64,000 nt of DNA, taken from contig JABFQO010000006.1 of assembly GCA_019685575.1 (NCBI GenBank), forward strand, positions 1 through 64,000. Direction: 5' to 3'. Positions 17,615-25,755 of the stretch are shown here, one piece after another; the stretch's first letter is position 1; each line of letters begins with the position of its first letter. The notes below the pieces were generated by a model that was given only the letters and a program-made list of their open reading frames with translations, was not told the DNA's origin and searched no databases. The translations under genes were made by a program, and so were the position numbers. Source of the stretch: Candidatus Bathyarchaeota archaeon A05DMB-4. GTDB taxonomy: Archaea; Thermoproteota; Bathyarchaeia; Bathyarchaeales; SOJC01.

Positions 17615-19027
17615 TTGGTGAAGGCGAAAATCAGGGGCATTTACTCAACAGCCCTGACAAAACTTTTGCTGGATAACGGGTTCGGGATTGTTGCGCCCTC
17701 GGTTGCTTGCAAGGAGAGACTCGGGTTGGAGGATGATAATGCCGCGCCAGACATTACAATCGAAGACCGTTACGACCGTCATGGAATCCGCACCATGGGA
17801 AACCGAGACGCAACCGACAGGCTTAGGGGCGTTTTGCAATCTAGCCTCGACGATGTGATAGTGAGGAAATGGCCAGTGAGCGTGGATGGAATTTACAAGG
17901 GTTTGTTGCGGGGAGTTGATATTCCGACCCGTTCTGTTCTTATCGACATCGGCGTGGCGGTTGGCAGGGTGCCGGAAAAAGAAAAGACGGAAATTACGTC
18001 GAGAGAAGTAATCGTGCAAGTTAAGCGACGGAGAATCGGCGCAAAGGAACCCGCGCTTAGCACTCTTATCGAGATTCCTGGCAAATACGCGGTTTTGATA
18101 CCGAAAGGTAAGGTGGGCGTTAGTCTAAAGATTCATGATCCTGAAGTGAGAGCCAAACTTTACGGGTGGGGAAGAGAACTTTCATCTGCAGATTGGGGCG
18201 TTATTTGGCGGAATAGCGCGGTGGGTCAACCGTTTGAAAAGTTAAGGGACGAAGTCACGAGTTTGATAAAGGAGGCGGAGACTGTTTTTCAAAGGGCAGC
18301 GCAAGTTGAGGCGCCCGCGATGCTTTGGGAAGGCTCGTTTGTCATGGATATAGAGTTGCCCGCTTTGTCTAAGAAAAAATTGGATGACGTTAGGGCTACG
18401 GTGTGTCCGACTTTGCCGTTGCATCATTATTATAAAGTGTGCGGGGGAAAAATTGCGTCTAGTTTGGAGATGGCTGAGGCTTTGCTGGAGAAGGGAAAGA
18501 CTAAGGAGGAGGCTGAAGCGTTCTTCAAGCAAGAGGTCGAAGCAGAGTTTCCCTTTACGGGTGCTACTATTGGAATTGAGCATGTGAAAGTGTCGGGCTT
18601 GGTTTTCTATCTGGGAAAAGCCAGCGTGGAACTCTTGGATGACAACGTTGTTTGTTTGCGCAGAATCTTCTCCAAGGAAGGGGGTTACGACGGCTTAGGC
18701 GTTAAGAAAGAAGTTGGTGACGTGGCAATTACGAAGGCGAAATTGGGCGAATGGCACTTTCAAACCAAGTACTTCTCCAAAGACGGCGAATACAAAGGAT
18801 GCTACGTGAATCTGAACACGCCAATCGAACTGTACCCTAACTGCGTTAGATACGTGGATTTGGAAGTAGACGTTTGCGTCTTACCAGACGGCGCGATTAG
18901 GGTTATAGATGAAGCGAAACTAGAGAAAGCAGTCAACAAAGGGTACGTTTCAGAAAAATTGGCGAAAACAGTTCAGCAGAAGGTGCAAGAAGTTAGAGAA
19001 ATGATTGAAAGGGGTAAAGATTTATAA
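17615..19027 (+). CDS. fau-1: Ribonuclease FAU-1 (RNase E/G-like N-terminus, DUF402 C-terminus)
   Basis: A 470-aa homologue of archaeal FAU-1, an endoribonuclease that binds AU-rich RNA and helps mature rRNA. The N-terminal two-thirds resembles RNase E/G with an S1-like region (SVLIDIGVAVGRV). The C-terminal 170 residues are the DUF402 domain, marked by WHFQTKYFSKDGEYKGCYVN, TPIELYPNCVRYVDLEVDV and DEAKLEKAVNKGYVS. GTG 17615 is preceded by GAGGGAAG. It sits directly after rtcA and before htpX on the same strand. Confidence 0.88.
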   Translation: MVKAKIRGIYSTALTKLLLDNGFGIVAPSVACKERLGLEDDNAAPDITIEDRYDRHGIRTMGNRDATDRLRGVLQSSLDDVIVRKWPVSVDGIYKGLLRGVDIPTRSVLIDIGVAVGRVPEKEKTEITSREVIVQVKRRRIGAKEPALSTLIEIPGKYAVLIPKGKVGVSLKIHDPEVRAKLYGWGRELSSADWGVIWRNSAVGQPFEKLRDEVTSLIKEAETVFQRAAQVEAPAMLWEGSFVMDIELPALSKKKLDDVRATVCPTLPLHHYYKVCGGKIASSLEMAEALLEKGKTKEEAEAFFKQEVEAEFPFTGATIGIEHVKVSGLVFYLGKASVELLDDNVVCLRRIFSKEGGYDGLGVKKEVGDVAITKAKLGEWHFQTKYFSKDGEYKGCYVNLNTPIELYPNCVRYVDLEVDVCVLPDGAIRVIDEAKLEKAVNKGYVSEKLAKTVQQKVQEVREMIERGKDL

Positions 19028-19062
19028 GTCTCCATATTATGGCATGATTTTCGAGATTAAAA

Positions 19063-20037
19063 ATGATGAGTGTTTGGAAGTTAAGAGCATCTATCGTTGG
19101 CACGTTAACGATAATAATAGGCCTTTCTACGCTGTTCTTAGCGGTGATTTTGTCTCTTCTAGGCGCTTTTGACGTTACGACGGTGATTCTCTTCGTCGTC
19201 GTCTTCAATCTTGCCCAATGGCTAATTGCGCCCTACCTCATCGATGGCATCTATAGAGTTAAAGAAGTCAAACCAAACGAAAACCCAAAACTTTACAGTA
19301 TGGTGGAAAGGCTTAGCGCGAAAAGCGGCATAAAAATGCCACGCGTTATGATTGCGAACATGCCGGTCCCGAACGCTTTTGCTTATGGTTCACCCATTGC
19401 TGGCAAACGTGTCGCGGTTACGTCGGAACTTTTGTCAACTTTAGACGATGAAGAGGTTGAAGCAGTAATTGGTCATGAACTTGGCCATTTGAAACATCGC
19501 GACGTGCAAGTTATGATGTTCGTCTCTATACTTCCAGCCATATTCTATTACATCGGTTTTTCCATGCTGTTTTCCTCAATGTACCGGCGAAGCGACCGGA
19601 ATGAAAGCGGAACAGCCGCCATAGGCCTCGCCGCCATAGCAATCTATTGGTTACTCACGCTTTTCACGTTGCAACTAAGCAGGACAAGAGAATACTATGC
19701 TGACCACCATAGCGCATCCATTGTAGAAGAAGGTCCGCGCAAACTCAGAGAAGGCTTGGCGAAAATAGTAAGCACGACTGAGAGAATGCGTCACACTAGA
19801 AGAGGGATGAGCAGCAACCAACTGAACTCGTTCAAAGCCTTATTCATCTCTGACCCGGACACTTCCTCCGCGGACGCAAGACAACTTTCACGTTTGCAAG
19901 ACAGTGAACTGGTTGAAAGAGTTATGCAAAAACAAATAACAACTCTCGATAGAATCCAAGAAGCGCTTTCAACACACCCGAACATCGTCAAACGCTTGAG
20001 AGCACTGAAAGAACTCGAGAAAGAAGCAACCGCCTAA
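19063..20037 (+). CDS. htpX: HtpX-type membrane metalloprotease (M48B)
   Basis: A zinc-dependent membrane protease for quality control of membrane proteins. Two N-terminal membrane segments (about 8-33 and 40-60) precede the cytoplasmic catalytic domain. The HExxH motif is HELGH at 138-142, and the third zinc ligand is E210 in SRTREYYAD. Two more hydrophobic helices lie at 153-172 and 186-204 between them. The 324-aa length is normal. ATG at 19066 is an alternative start one codon on. It converges with hutH, with three bases between the stops. Confidence 0.93.
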   Translation: MMSVWKLRASIVGTLTIIIGLSTLFLAVILSLLGAFDVTTVILFVVVFNLAQWLIAPYLIDGIYRVKEVKPNENPKLYSMVERLSAKSGIKMPRVMIANMPVPNAFAYGSPIAGKRVAVTSELLSTLDDEEVEAVIGHELGHLKHRDVQVMMFVSILPAIFYYIGFSMLFSSMYRRSDRNESGTAAIGLAAIAIYWLLTLFTLQLSRTREYYADHHSASIVEEGPRKLREGLAKIVSTTERMRHTRRGMSSNQLNSFKALFISDPDTSSADARQLSRLQDSELVERVMQKQITTLDRIQEALSTHPNIVKRLRALKELEKEATA

Positions 20038-20040
20038 ACG

Positions 20041-21594
20041 CTACTCTAAGTCGCCCGCAACGGTTTTTACGGCTTCCACAAAACCACCCTCGTGAACGAT
20101 GGTCTTCAGATTTTCAATATCCCCGCTTAAGACTCTGTCCTCCTTCAAGATTGGCACGTGTTTACGCAATAATTCATAAGCCACCCTCGTGCCCTTTCCC
20201 AACTTTTCTGGTCCTCGAAAATCAACCGCTTGCGCAGCACAAAGCAACTCTATAGCGACGATGTACTCGACGTTTTCCAAGACTGCTCTGGCTTTTCTCG
20301 CAGCGATCGGTCCCATGCTCACAAAGTCTTCAAAATTGGCCGATGTCGGGATTGAATCCGTACTTGCGGGGTGCGCTAGGGTCTTATTCTCCGAAGCCAA
20401 CGCCGCCGCTGTGTACTGTGCGTACATTAAACCGCTATGCAGCCCTTTTTTTACGTCTTTATGCACCAAAAATTGCGGCAGTCCCCGATTGAGGTTTTCA
20501 TCAATAAGCCTCGCCGTACGCCGCTCTGAAACGTTACCCAAAACGGTCAAGGCAGTCGCCAAAAAATCCATCGCCATCGCGACGGGTTGGCCGTGAAAGT
20601 TTCCGCCGGAAAGGCAAGAATTGTCATTGGCAAAAATAAGCGGATTGTCAGTTGCCGAATTAATCTCCACCTCTACCACTCTTCGCGCATAAGCAACAGC
20701 GTCACGCACCGCACCCATCACTTGAGGCACACATCGTAAAGAATAAGGGTCTTGTGGATGCAAGCCTCTTTTTATTGCTTCTTCGCCTGAAAGAACCAAG
20801 CGGCTCTCAGCGGTCAAAAGTCGTATGTTTCGCGCGGCTACTCTTTGCCCCTTGTGCGGGCGCACATTATGGATTCGTTCGTCGAAGGCGTCGAGAATTC
20901 CGTTGAGGGCTTCGATGCTCAAGGCAGCCGAGGTTTCAGCGGTTTTAAGAAGAATTTCTGCATCAAAAACCGCGAGTGCAGCGAGGGCAGTCATCATTTG
21001 TGTGCCATTGTTGAGCGCGACGCCTTCCTTGAAGTCAAGTTTAACTGGCCGAATCTTAGCCTCTTTCAGCGCTTCTCCTCCCCTCATCACTTTTCCCTTA
21101 AACTCGGCTTCGCCCTCGCCCATCATAACCAAAGTCATGTGCGACAACGGTCCAAGGTCGCCGCTCGCACCCACTGAGCCCTTCTCCGGAATGACGGGGT
21201 GCACTCCCTTATTCAACATTTGAATGAGCGTCTCCAAAGTTTCCAGCCTAATCCCTGAATACCCCTTCGCCAAAGTATTCGCGCGTAGTAGCATCAGTGC
21301 CCGTACGGCTTCCTGTTCCATGGTTTTCCCAACGCATGCAGAGTGACTGCGAATTAAGTTGACCTGCAAGTCTTCAACGTCGTCTGCGGAGATCGTCACG
21401 TTGCCCAGCGCACCGAAACCCGTGGTCACACCGTAAATAATCTTCTTCTTTTTAACAAATTCTTCCAAGGTTTTCCTGCTTTTCTGCACGTTTCTCACTG
21501 CTTTCTTTGAAAGCGCCACTTGGACGTTTTTGCGGGCAACTGCGACCACATCCTCGATTGTGAGGCTTTCGCCGTCGATTAACAGTTTCTCCAA
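20041..21594 (-). CDS. hutH: Histidine ammonia-lyase family enzyme
   Basis: Removes ammonia from an aromatic amino acid, normally histidine to urocanate, using the MIO cofactor made from Ala-Ser-Gly. That triad is ASG at residues 143-145 in GSVGASGDLGPLSH. The catalytic Tyr is in YGVTTGFG (Y54). FHGQPVAMAMD and the RRTARLIDENLN helix are also typical. The TTG at 21594 gives 517 aa, close to normal, and has GAGGAAGCG about ten bases upstream. No urocanase or other hut gene is nearby, so the enzyme could act on histidine alone or be an aminomutase relative; the family assignment is firm. Confidence 0.88.
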   Translation of the reverse strand: MEKLLIDGESLTIEDVVAVARKNVQVALSKKAVRNVQKSRKTLEEFVKKKKIIYGVTTGFGALGNVTISADDVEDLQVNLIRSHSACVGKTMEQEAVRALMLLRANTLAKGYSGIRLETLETLIQMLNKGVHPVIPEKGSVGASGDLGPLSHMTLVMMGEGEAEFKGKVMRGGEALKEAKIRPVKLDFKEGVALNNGTQMMTALAALAVFDAEILLKTAETSAALSIEALNGILDAFDERIHNVRPHKGQRVAARNIRLLTAESRLVLSGEEAIKRGLHPQDPYSLRCVPQVMGAVRDAVAYARRVVEVEINSATDNPLIFANDNSCLSGGNFHGQPVAMAMDFLATALTVLGNVSERRTARLIDENLNRGLPQFLVHKDVKKGLHSGLMYAQYTAAALASENKTLAHPASTDSIPTSANFEDFVSMGPIAARKARAVLENVEYIVAIELLCAAQAVDFRGPEKLGKGTRVAYELLRKHVPILKEDRVLSGDIENLKTIVHEGGFVEAVKTVAGDLE

Positions 21595-21804
21595 TTTTTT
21601 CTCGCTTCCTCGAGAACGATGTAAACAACAATTCAATAGGTTGAGGCTTTTATTAATTCTGTGGACGAAGCAAGTTTAATCATAACTCCACGAATAATGA
21701 CGCGGTGAAATGATTGTTAAAAATAGGGCGCCTTTACCGTGTGAAACCTAATAGAAAGGTCTAGCCAACACGCCGAGCACAATCACAGAGAAAAAAAAGG
21801 ATTT
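21595..21804. other. Intergenic DNA between hutH and the copper island
   Basis: About 210 bases with no supportable gene. It contains ACCTAATAG followed by TCTAGCCAACACGCCGAG at about 21747-21779, which weakly recalls the inner part and right flank of the 49-bp repeat described at 25513. The match is too gapped to call a copy. Confidence 0.4.
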
Positions 21805-22089
21805 CTACCGCAAAAACAGCAGCAACAACACAAGCAGAATCAAAAGCCCAAAATACAAATACCAAGCAACGCCACGCGCGGGTGGGCCACAACTGTTCGG
21901 GCCACAATAACCTCCGTAATGAGCAGCGTGCCGTGTCGTGGGGCTAGTTTTCTGGTATTTTTCTGGGTGCTTATTAAACTCTGACTGGCACGTAATGGAG
22001 CAGAAGTAGTAAACCTTGTTTTCGTACACCGTTTTATACGTGGCAGTTTTTTCGTCCACGTCCATCCCGCAAACCGGATCCTTAACCAT
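21805..22089 (-). CDS. YHS-domain metal-binding protein with C-terminal membrane anchor
   Basis: 94 aa. Residues 1-45 are a YHS (TRASH-like) domain with C7 in DPVCGMDV and C30/C34 in YYFCSITC, a set of thiols that binds copper or similar metals. Residues 46-70 are a His/Cys/Gly-rich linker (RHAAHYGGYCGPNSCGPP). Residues 73-93 are a single strongly hydrophobic helix ending at the C-terminus. It probably displays a metal-binding domain at the membrane beside the CopA pump. Its start overlaps the end of the PadR gene by eight bases, so the two are translated from one message. Confidence 0.85.
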   Translation of the reverse strand: MVKDPVCGMDVDEKTATYKTVYENKVYYFCSITCQSEFNKHPEKYQKTSPTTRHAAHYGGYCGPNSCGPPARGVAWYLYFGLLILLVLLLLFLR

Positions 22090-22591
22090 GGCGTAAATTC
22101 TCCTTTTTTCTATTCTTCTCGACCCTTGCCTTCTTGGAAAACTTCCTTTCCTCCTTATAAGAGCCCGCGCAGTGCATACAACAAAACGTCAACTCTTCAC
22201 CGTCGATAACCTCGCGGTAACCCCCCTCATATACCTTGCAGCCACAATGCGCACACACGTAAAGGTTAGGCTCGATAGCAACCGCCACAAGGTTTGCAAA
22301 ACGCTTGAAAAGCCCCCTGCAAAGCTCCTTACCCTTTTCAGTAAGCTCGAAAACTTTCTTTTCTTTCTCACCGACAGCCTTCAACGTGTGTCTCACCAAA
22401 CCCTTTTCCTCAAGCTGCTGAAGAAACGGGTAAACCAAACTCGGACTGACCTCTTTCCCCATTCGCATCTTGAAACAATTAAGAATGCTATATCCATGCA
22501 CCGGGCCCTCGTACAGAATCATCAGTATGTAAAACCGTGAAAAATCATACAGCAACTCATCGACCGCTTCTGCCCTTAACTTCGAAGACAC
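22082..22591 (-). CDS. PadR-family regulator fused to a TRASH metal-sensing domain
   Basis: 169 aa. Residues 12-95 are a PadR-type winged helix (FYILMILYEGPVHGYSIL, then SPSLVYPFLQQLEEKGLV and ELTEKGKEL). Residues 112-150 form a TRASH/YHS-like metal site with C113, C116, C118, C137, C138 and C141. Known archaeal copper regulators with TRASH domains usually carry Lrp-like HTH domains, so the PadR fusion is unusual. It is transcribed away from copA with two abutting palindromes between them (22638-22666). The likely role is a copper-responsive repressor of both transcripts. The tail is Lys/Arg-rich. Confidence 0.85.
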   Translation of the reverse strand: MSSKLRAEAVDELLYDFSRFYILMILYEGPVHGYSILNCFKMRMGKEVSPSLVYPFLQQLEEKGLVRHTLKAVGEKEKKVFELTEKGKELCRGLFKRFANLVAVAIEPNLYVCAHCGCKVYEGGYREVIDGEELTFCCMHCAGSYKEERKFSKKARVEKNRKKENLRHG

Positions 22592-22626
22592 GGCTGGTTC
22601 TCCAAAGACTACCTTGCATGTTCAAC

Positions 22627-22677
22627 GATATAAATATTATCTATAAAGATATATCTAAAATAGATACATTTATAAAC
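22627..22677. promoter_or_regulatory. Divergent copper promoter with two abutting palindromes
   Basis: Between the PadR and copA starts are two perfect inverted repeats, end to end. TATCT-ATAA-AGATA spans 22638-22651 and TATCTA-AAA-TAGATA spans 22652-22666. They are flanked by TATA-like boxes on each strand: ATATTTATATC near 22627-22637 for the regulator and ATTTATAAAC near 22668-22677 for copA. This is the layout expected of an operator that controls both promoters, presumably bound by the PadR-TRASH protein. Confidence 0.75.
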
Positions 22678-22706
22678 TGAAAAAACAATTAAAAAATGGA
22701 TAAAAA

Positions 22707-24824
22707 ATGCCACGAGACCCAGTATGCGGAATGACGGTTGACGCAGAAAAGGCAATAAAAAGAAAGATCGGCGACAGAACATACTACTTCTGCAGCGAAA
22801 CCTGCGCCAGAACCTACGAACAGCCAGAACAAGAACTCAAAGCCATGAAACGCCGAGTAGCCATGACGCTTGCAGGCGTCGTCGCCGTCGCTGGCTTACG
22901 AGTATTAGTAACGTTTGGTTTAGTAGCCGCTATTATGGCGTTCACAATAGCGGGCGTTTCTGTTTATAACCTTGCCATATTCATAATTTCCACGCCTGTC
23001 GTTTGGCTTGCCGGCTGGGGCATCGTTACGGGGGCTTACAAGTCGCTTAGGAACAAAGCCATAAACATGGACGTGTTAATAGCCACCGGCGTTATAGCGG
23101 GGTGGACGTACGGCGCGGTTAACGCCTTCTTTCCAACGGTTGCAACGGGCGGAGAAGGCTACTTAGAAATAGCAATCGCTATTCTGGCCTTTGTTCTTTT
23201 AGGTAAGTACGTTGAAGAAACTATTAGAAGACGATCCGCGGCGTCTATTCGGAAACTGCTCGAGCTTCAACCGACAATAGCGCGGGTTCTAAAAAACGGA
23301 AATGAAATCGAGGTTCCAATCGACGATGTTCAAGTAGGCGACGTAATCATCGTAAAACCAGGCGAAAAAATTCCCACAGACGGCGTCGTAATCGACGGAT
23401 ATTCTTCTGTTGACGAGAAAATAATCACGGGCGAAAGCATGCCCGTAGAAAAAAGCGTAGGAAGCGAAGTCATAGGCGCCACTATCAACAAAACTGGGCT
23501 GTTAAAAATTAAAGCCACTAAAGTTGGCGAAGACACGGCCTTGTCGCAAATCGTACGCTTGGTCGAAGAAGCGCAAGCCTCGAGTACGCCTGTTCAAAAG
23601 TTTGCTGACAGAATTGTTGCAATATTTGTTCCCATAGTCTTTACAGTTGCTGCAGTGTCCTTCACGTATTGGTATCTTACCAGTGGCTTCTCAGCCGCCT
23701 TTTTCGCTCTTCTCGCAGTTCTTCTCATCGCTTGCCCGTGTGCGTTAGGCATCGCCACTCCAACCGCTATTTTGGCCGGCGTGGGGAAGGGCGCTGAGTA
23801 TGGAATTTTGCTGCGTAGTGGCGAGTACGTGGAAAAAGCCCGAAAGCTGAAGACAGTGGTTTTTGACAAGACTGGAACTTTGACGAAAGGTGAACCAATG
23901 GTTACCGATGTTGTGCCGCACGGTAAGTACAATGAGAAAGACGTTTTGAAGTTTGCGGCGATTGCTGAGAAAGGCTCGGAGCATCCGTTGGCTGACGCGA
24001 TAGTGAAAGCCGCACGTCAGTCTAACGTTGACATTCCCGACGCAGAATCGTTCGAAGCAGTGCCGGGGCACGGAGTGCGATGCACGTACAATACCAAGAG
24101 AATACTGCTAGGTAACCGTAAACTCATGCAACAAGAGAAAGTTAACATTAAACCACTAGAAGAGAATCTTCAAACTCTTGAGAAGCAAGGTAAAACGGCG
24201 ATGATTCTCGCAGTCAACAGCGAGGTTGCAGGCATAATTGCAGTCATGGATACACTGAAGGAAAACGCTGTTGAAGCTATAAAAAAACTGAAAAGCATGG
24301 GGTTGGAGGTTGTGATGCTAACGGGGGACAACGAAAGAACTGCAAACGCCATCGCCCTACAACTAGGCATTGACCAGGTAATCGCGAACGTGTTGCCGTG
24401 GGAAAAAGTAGAAGTTATCAGAAAACTTCAGAGCCAAGGTAAAACAGTAGCCATGGTGGGAGACGGTATTAACGACGCTCCCGCTCTTGCGCAATCCGAC
24501 ATAGGCATCGCCATAGGCAGCGGAACAGACATCGCAAAAGAAACCGGAGGCATAGTGCTCATCAAAGACGATTTAAGAGACGTTGCGCTTGGCGTGGAGT
24601 TAAGCAAGAGAACCATGAAAAAAATCAACTCTAACCTGTTTTGGGCGTTTATCTACAACATCGTCATGATTCCCATCGCCGCTGTAGGATTAATGAACCC
24701 GATTTTCGCCGCAGGTGCCATGGCGATTAGCTCTTTAATAGTAGTCACTAATTCGGCGACGCTGAAGTTGGCAAAGTTCGAATTTGAAAAGTTCAACGAG
24801 AAGGAGTCATCAAACCATGACTAA
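22707..24824 (+). CDS. copA: Copper(I)-exporting P1B-1 ATPase with N-terminal YHS domain
   Basis: A 705-aa P-type ATPase that pumps Cu(I) across the cytoplasmic membrane. Instead of an HMA domain the N-terminus has a YHS domain (C7 in DPVCGM, C29/C33 in FCSETC). The membrane metal site is C343-P-C345 in ACPCALG. The aspartate phosphorylated during transport is D387 in [10 protein letters not shown]. The HP motif is EHPLADA and the hinge is GDGINDAP. The P1B-1 residues YN (AFIYN) and M-x-x-SS (MAISS) in the last two helices mark Cu(I)/Ag(I) specificity. The start is only about 30 bases from the TATA box, so it may be nearly leaderless. Two small metal-binding genes follow. Confidence 0.95.
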   Translation: MPRDPVCGMTVDAEKAIKRKIGDRTYYFCSETCARTYEQPEQELKAMKRRVAMTLAGVVAVAGLRVLVTFGLVAAIMAFTIAGVSVYNLAIFIISTPVVWLAGWGIVTGAYKSLRNKAINMDVLIATGVIAGWTYGAVNAFFPTVATGGEGYLEIAIAILAFVLLGKYVEETIRRRSAASIRKLLELQPTIARVLKNGNEIEVPIDDVQVGDVIIVKPGEKIPTDGVVIDGYSSVDEKIITGESMPVEKSVGSEVIGATINKTGLLKIKATKVGEDTALSQIVRLVEEAQASSTPVQKFADRIVAIFVPIVFTVAAVSFTYWYLTSGFSAAFFALLAVLLIACPCALGIATPTAILAGVGKGAEYGILLRSGEYVEKARKLKTVVFDKTGTLTKGEPMVTDVVPHGKYNEKDVLKFAAIAEKGSEHPLADAIVKAARQSNVDIPDAESFEAVPGHGVRCTYNTKRILLGNRKLMQQEKVNIKPLEENLQTLEKQGKTAMILAVNSEVAGIIAVMDTLKENAVEAIKKLKSMGLEVVMLTGDNERTANAIALQLGIDQVIANVLPWEKVEVIRKLQSQGKTVAMVGDGINDAPALAQSDIGIAIGSGTDIAKETGGIVLIKDDLRDVALGVELSKRTMKKINSNLFWAFIYNIVMIPIAAVGLMNPIFAAGAMAISSLIVVTNSATLKLAKFEFEKFNEKESSNHD

Positions 24825-24875
24825 ACACTTTACCTTAAAACAGCTAGACAACAGAGAGAAAGAGGTGAAAATAAA

Positions 24876-25103
24876 ATGGGAAGAATAGTTTCAACATTTT
24901 GGCTGACAGTAATAATCACGTCGGCTATCGTGCTTAGCACAGTAGCTTTCGTTGTAGCGACGCAGAACGAGATGTGGATGGGAGACCCAACAGGATGGCA
25001 CGGCTGGTGGCATGGCGGAATGCAACATGACGAAGATGAGTTTGCAAACGGCACTTGGTCACAACATGAAAGCATAGAAAACCACGCGTGCCCAATGCAT
25101 TAG
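24876..25103 (+). CDS. Small membrane peptide with His/Met/Trp-rich external tail
   Basis: 75 aa. Residues 6-28 are a single hydrophobic helix (STFWLTVIITSAIVLSTVAF) that can serve as signal anchor. The remaining 47 residues carry at least eight His and five Met in short runs such as GWHGWWHGGMQHDEDE and HACPMH at the C-terminus. Such tails bind Cu(I)/Cu(II). The ATG has GAGGTGA eleven bases upstream. Lying between copA and a YHS gene, it is probably a surface copper-binding or handover peptide. I know no named family for it. Confidence 0.78.
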   Translation: MGRIVSTFWLTVIITSAIVLSTVAFVVATQNEMWMGDPTGWHGWWHGGMQHDEDEFANGTWSQHESIENHACPMH

Positions 25104-25133
25104 TTGACGCGAAAAAGGAGGTGAAAAACAAAA

Positions 25134-25307
25134 ATGGCTAAAGACCCAATTTGTGGAATGAACGTGGATGAAAAAACCAACCTCAAATCTGAATACATGG
25201 GCAAAACCTACTACTTCTGCAGTCAGACGTGCAAGACAACCTTTGACAAGAACCCAACAAAATACGTTAAAGAAACCGGTAGCCACCACTCATGTTGTTG
25301 CTGCTAA
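25134..25307 (+). CDS. Free-standing YHS-domain protein with a Cys-rich tail
   Basis: 57 aa: MAKDPICGMN and onward, with YHS-domain thiols C7, C29 and C33 (DPICGM and FCSQTC). The tail is GSHHSCCCC, four consecutive Cys after two His. A strong ribosome site, GGAGGTG at 25118-25124, precedes the ATG. It is too small for a regulator and has no membrane helix, so it probably acts as a cytoplasmic copper carrier or buffer. It is the last gene of the copA transcript. Confidence 0.88.
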   Translation: MAKDPICGMNVDEKTNLKSEYMGKTYYFCSQTCKTTFDKNPTKYVKETGSHHSCCCC

Positions 25308-25512
25308 CACAAAAACACACGAGAAACACAAACCAACAACGCTAGAACAAAAAACACGTACATGAAATAAAAAAGCCTCATCACAGCACGCTAAAACGCT
25401 ACTAGCCCGAGACACATAATTCTCTTAAGACTAGAAGCAATAGCGACGTACATTCAACCCGCAAAACACCGTGATACCATCAAACCCTAAAGTGAACTCT
25501 TGGTTCTCTGTT

Positions 25513-25561
25513 CATATTTGCCGTATATTTGGATCCTAATAGGATCATATATGGAAGAGGG
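25513..25561 (+). repeat. 49-bp intergenic repeat, copy A
   Basis: Core runs from CATATTTGCCGTATATTTGG through a perfect 15-bp dyad (GATCCTAATAGGATC) to CATATATGGAAGAGGG. It is identical over all 49 bases to copy C at 48732-48780. Similarity to the other copies continues upstream (TTCTCTGTT, shared with copy D). Downstream, CCTAGCCAGCG is shared with copy C. Neither neighbour is homologous between the sites, so conservation belongs to the element itself. Confidence 0.9.
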
Positions 25562-25714
25562 CCTAGCCAGCGCCGAAAAACACGAATTACAACCCAAATA
25601 AAAATTTTAACCAAAACAACAAAAATAAACATCAAACACGCCACAATCATTGAAAACAACCAGCGTGACCCCCATCAACAAATCATCAACACGATAAATA
25701 GACAAAAGTATAAG

Positions 25715-25749
25715 ATTTAAATACCTCTGAATAAACCGTAAACTACGGT
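25715..25749 (+). promoter_or_regulatory. dppB promoter: TATA box and palindrome at the start point
   Basis: ATTTAAATA at 25715-25723 is a good archaeal TATA box. A perfect inverted repeat, ACCGTA-AAC-TACGGT, occupies 25735-25749. That covers the expected transcription start and stops six bases before the ATG at 25756. The position suggests an operator that blocks initiation. The regulator is unknown. Confidence 0.5.
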
Positions 25750-25755
25750 GCAATT

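Larger units (their letters stand above)
25308..25755. other. Intergenic region with repeat copy A and the dppB promoter
   Basis: 448 bases without a convincing gene. The plus strand is strikingly rich in A and C. It holds repeat copy A (25513-25561), a TATA box and a palindrome before the permease gene. The short open frame that starts inside the repeat at 25529 has no protein-like composition and is rejected. Confidence 0.6.

Noticed and set aside
21747-21779. ACCTAATAG followed by TCTAGCCAACACGCCGAG as a possible sixth repeat copy
   Set aside because: It needs a gap of about 20 bases against the core and lacks the CATATATGG part, so chance is as likely.
25529-25720. A 63-residue frame starting inside repeat copy A, similar in its first ten residues to the upstream extension of the dtdA frame
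   Set aside because: The similarity is entirely due to the repeat. Beyond it the frame is low-complexity Thr/Lys/Ile sequence without ribosome site.
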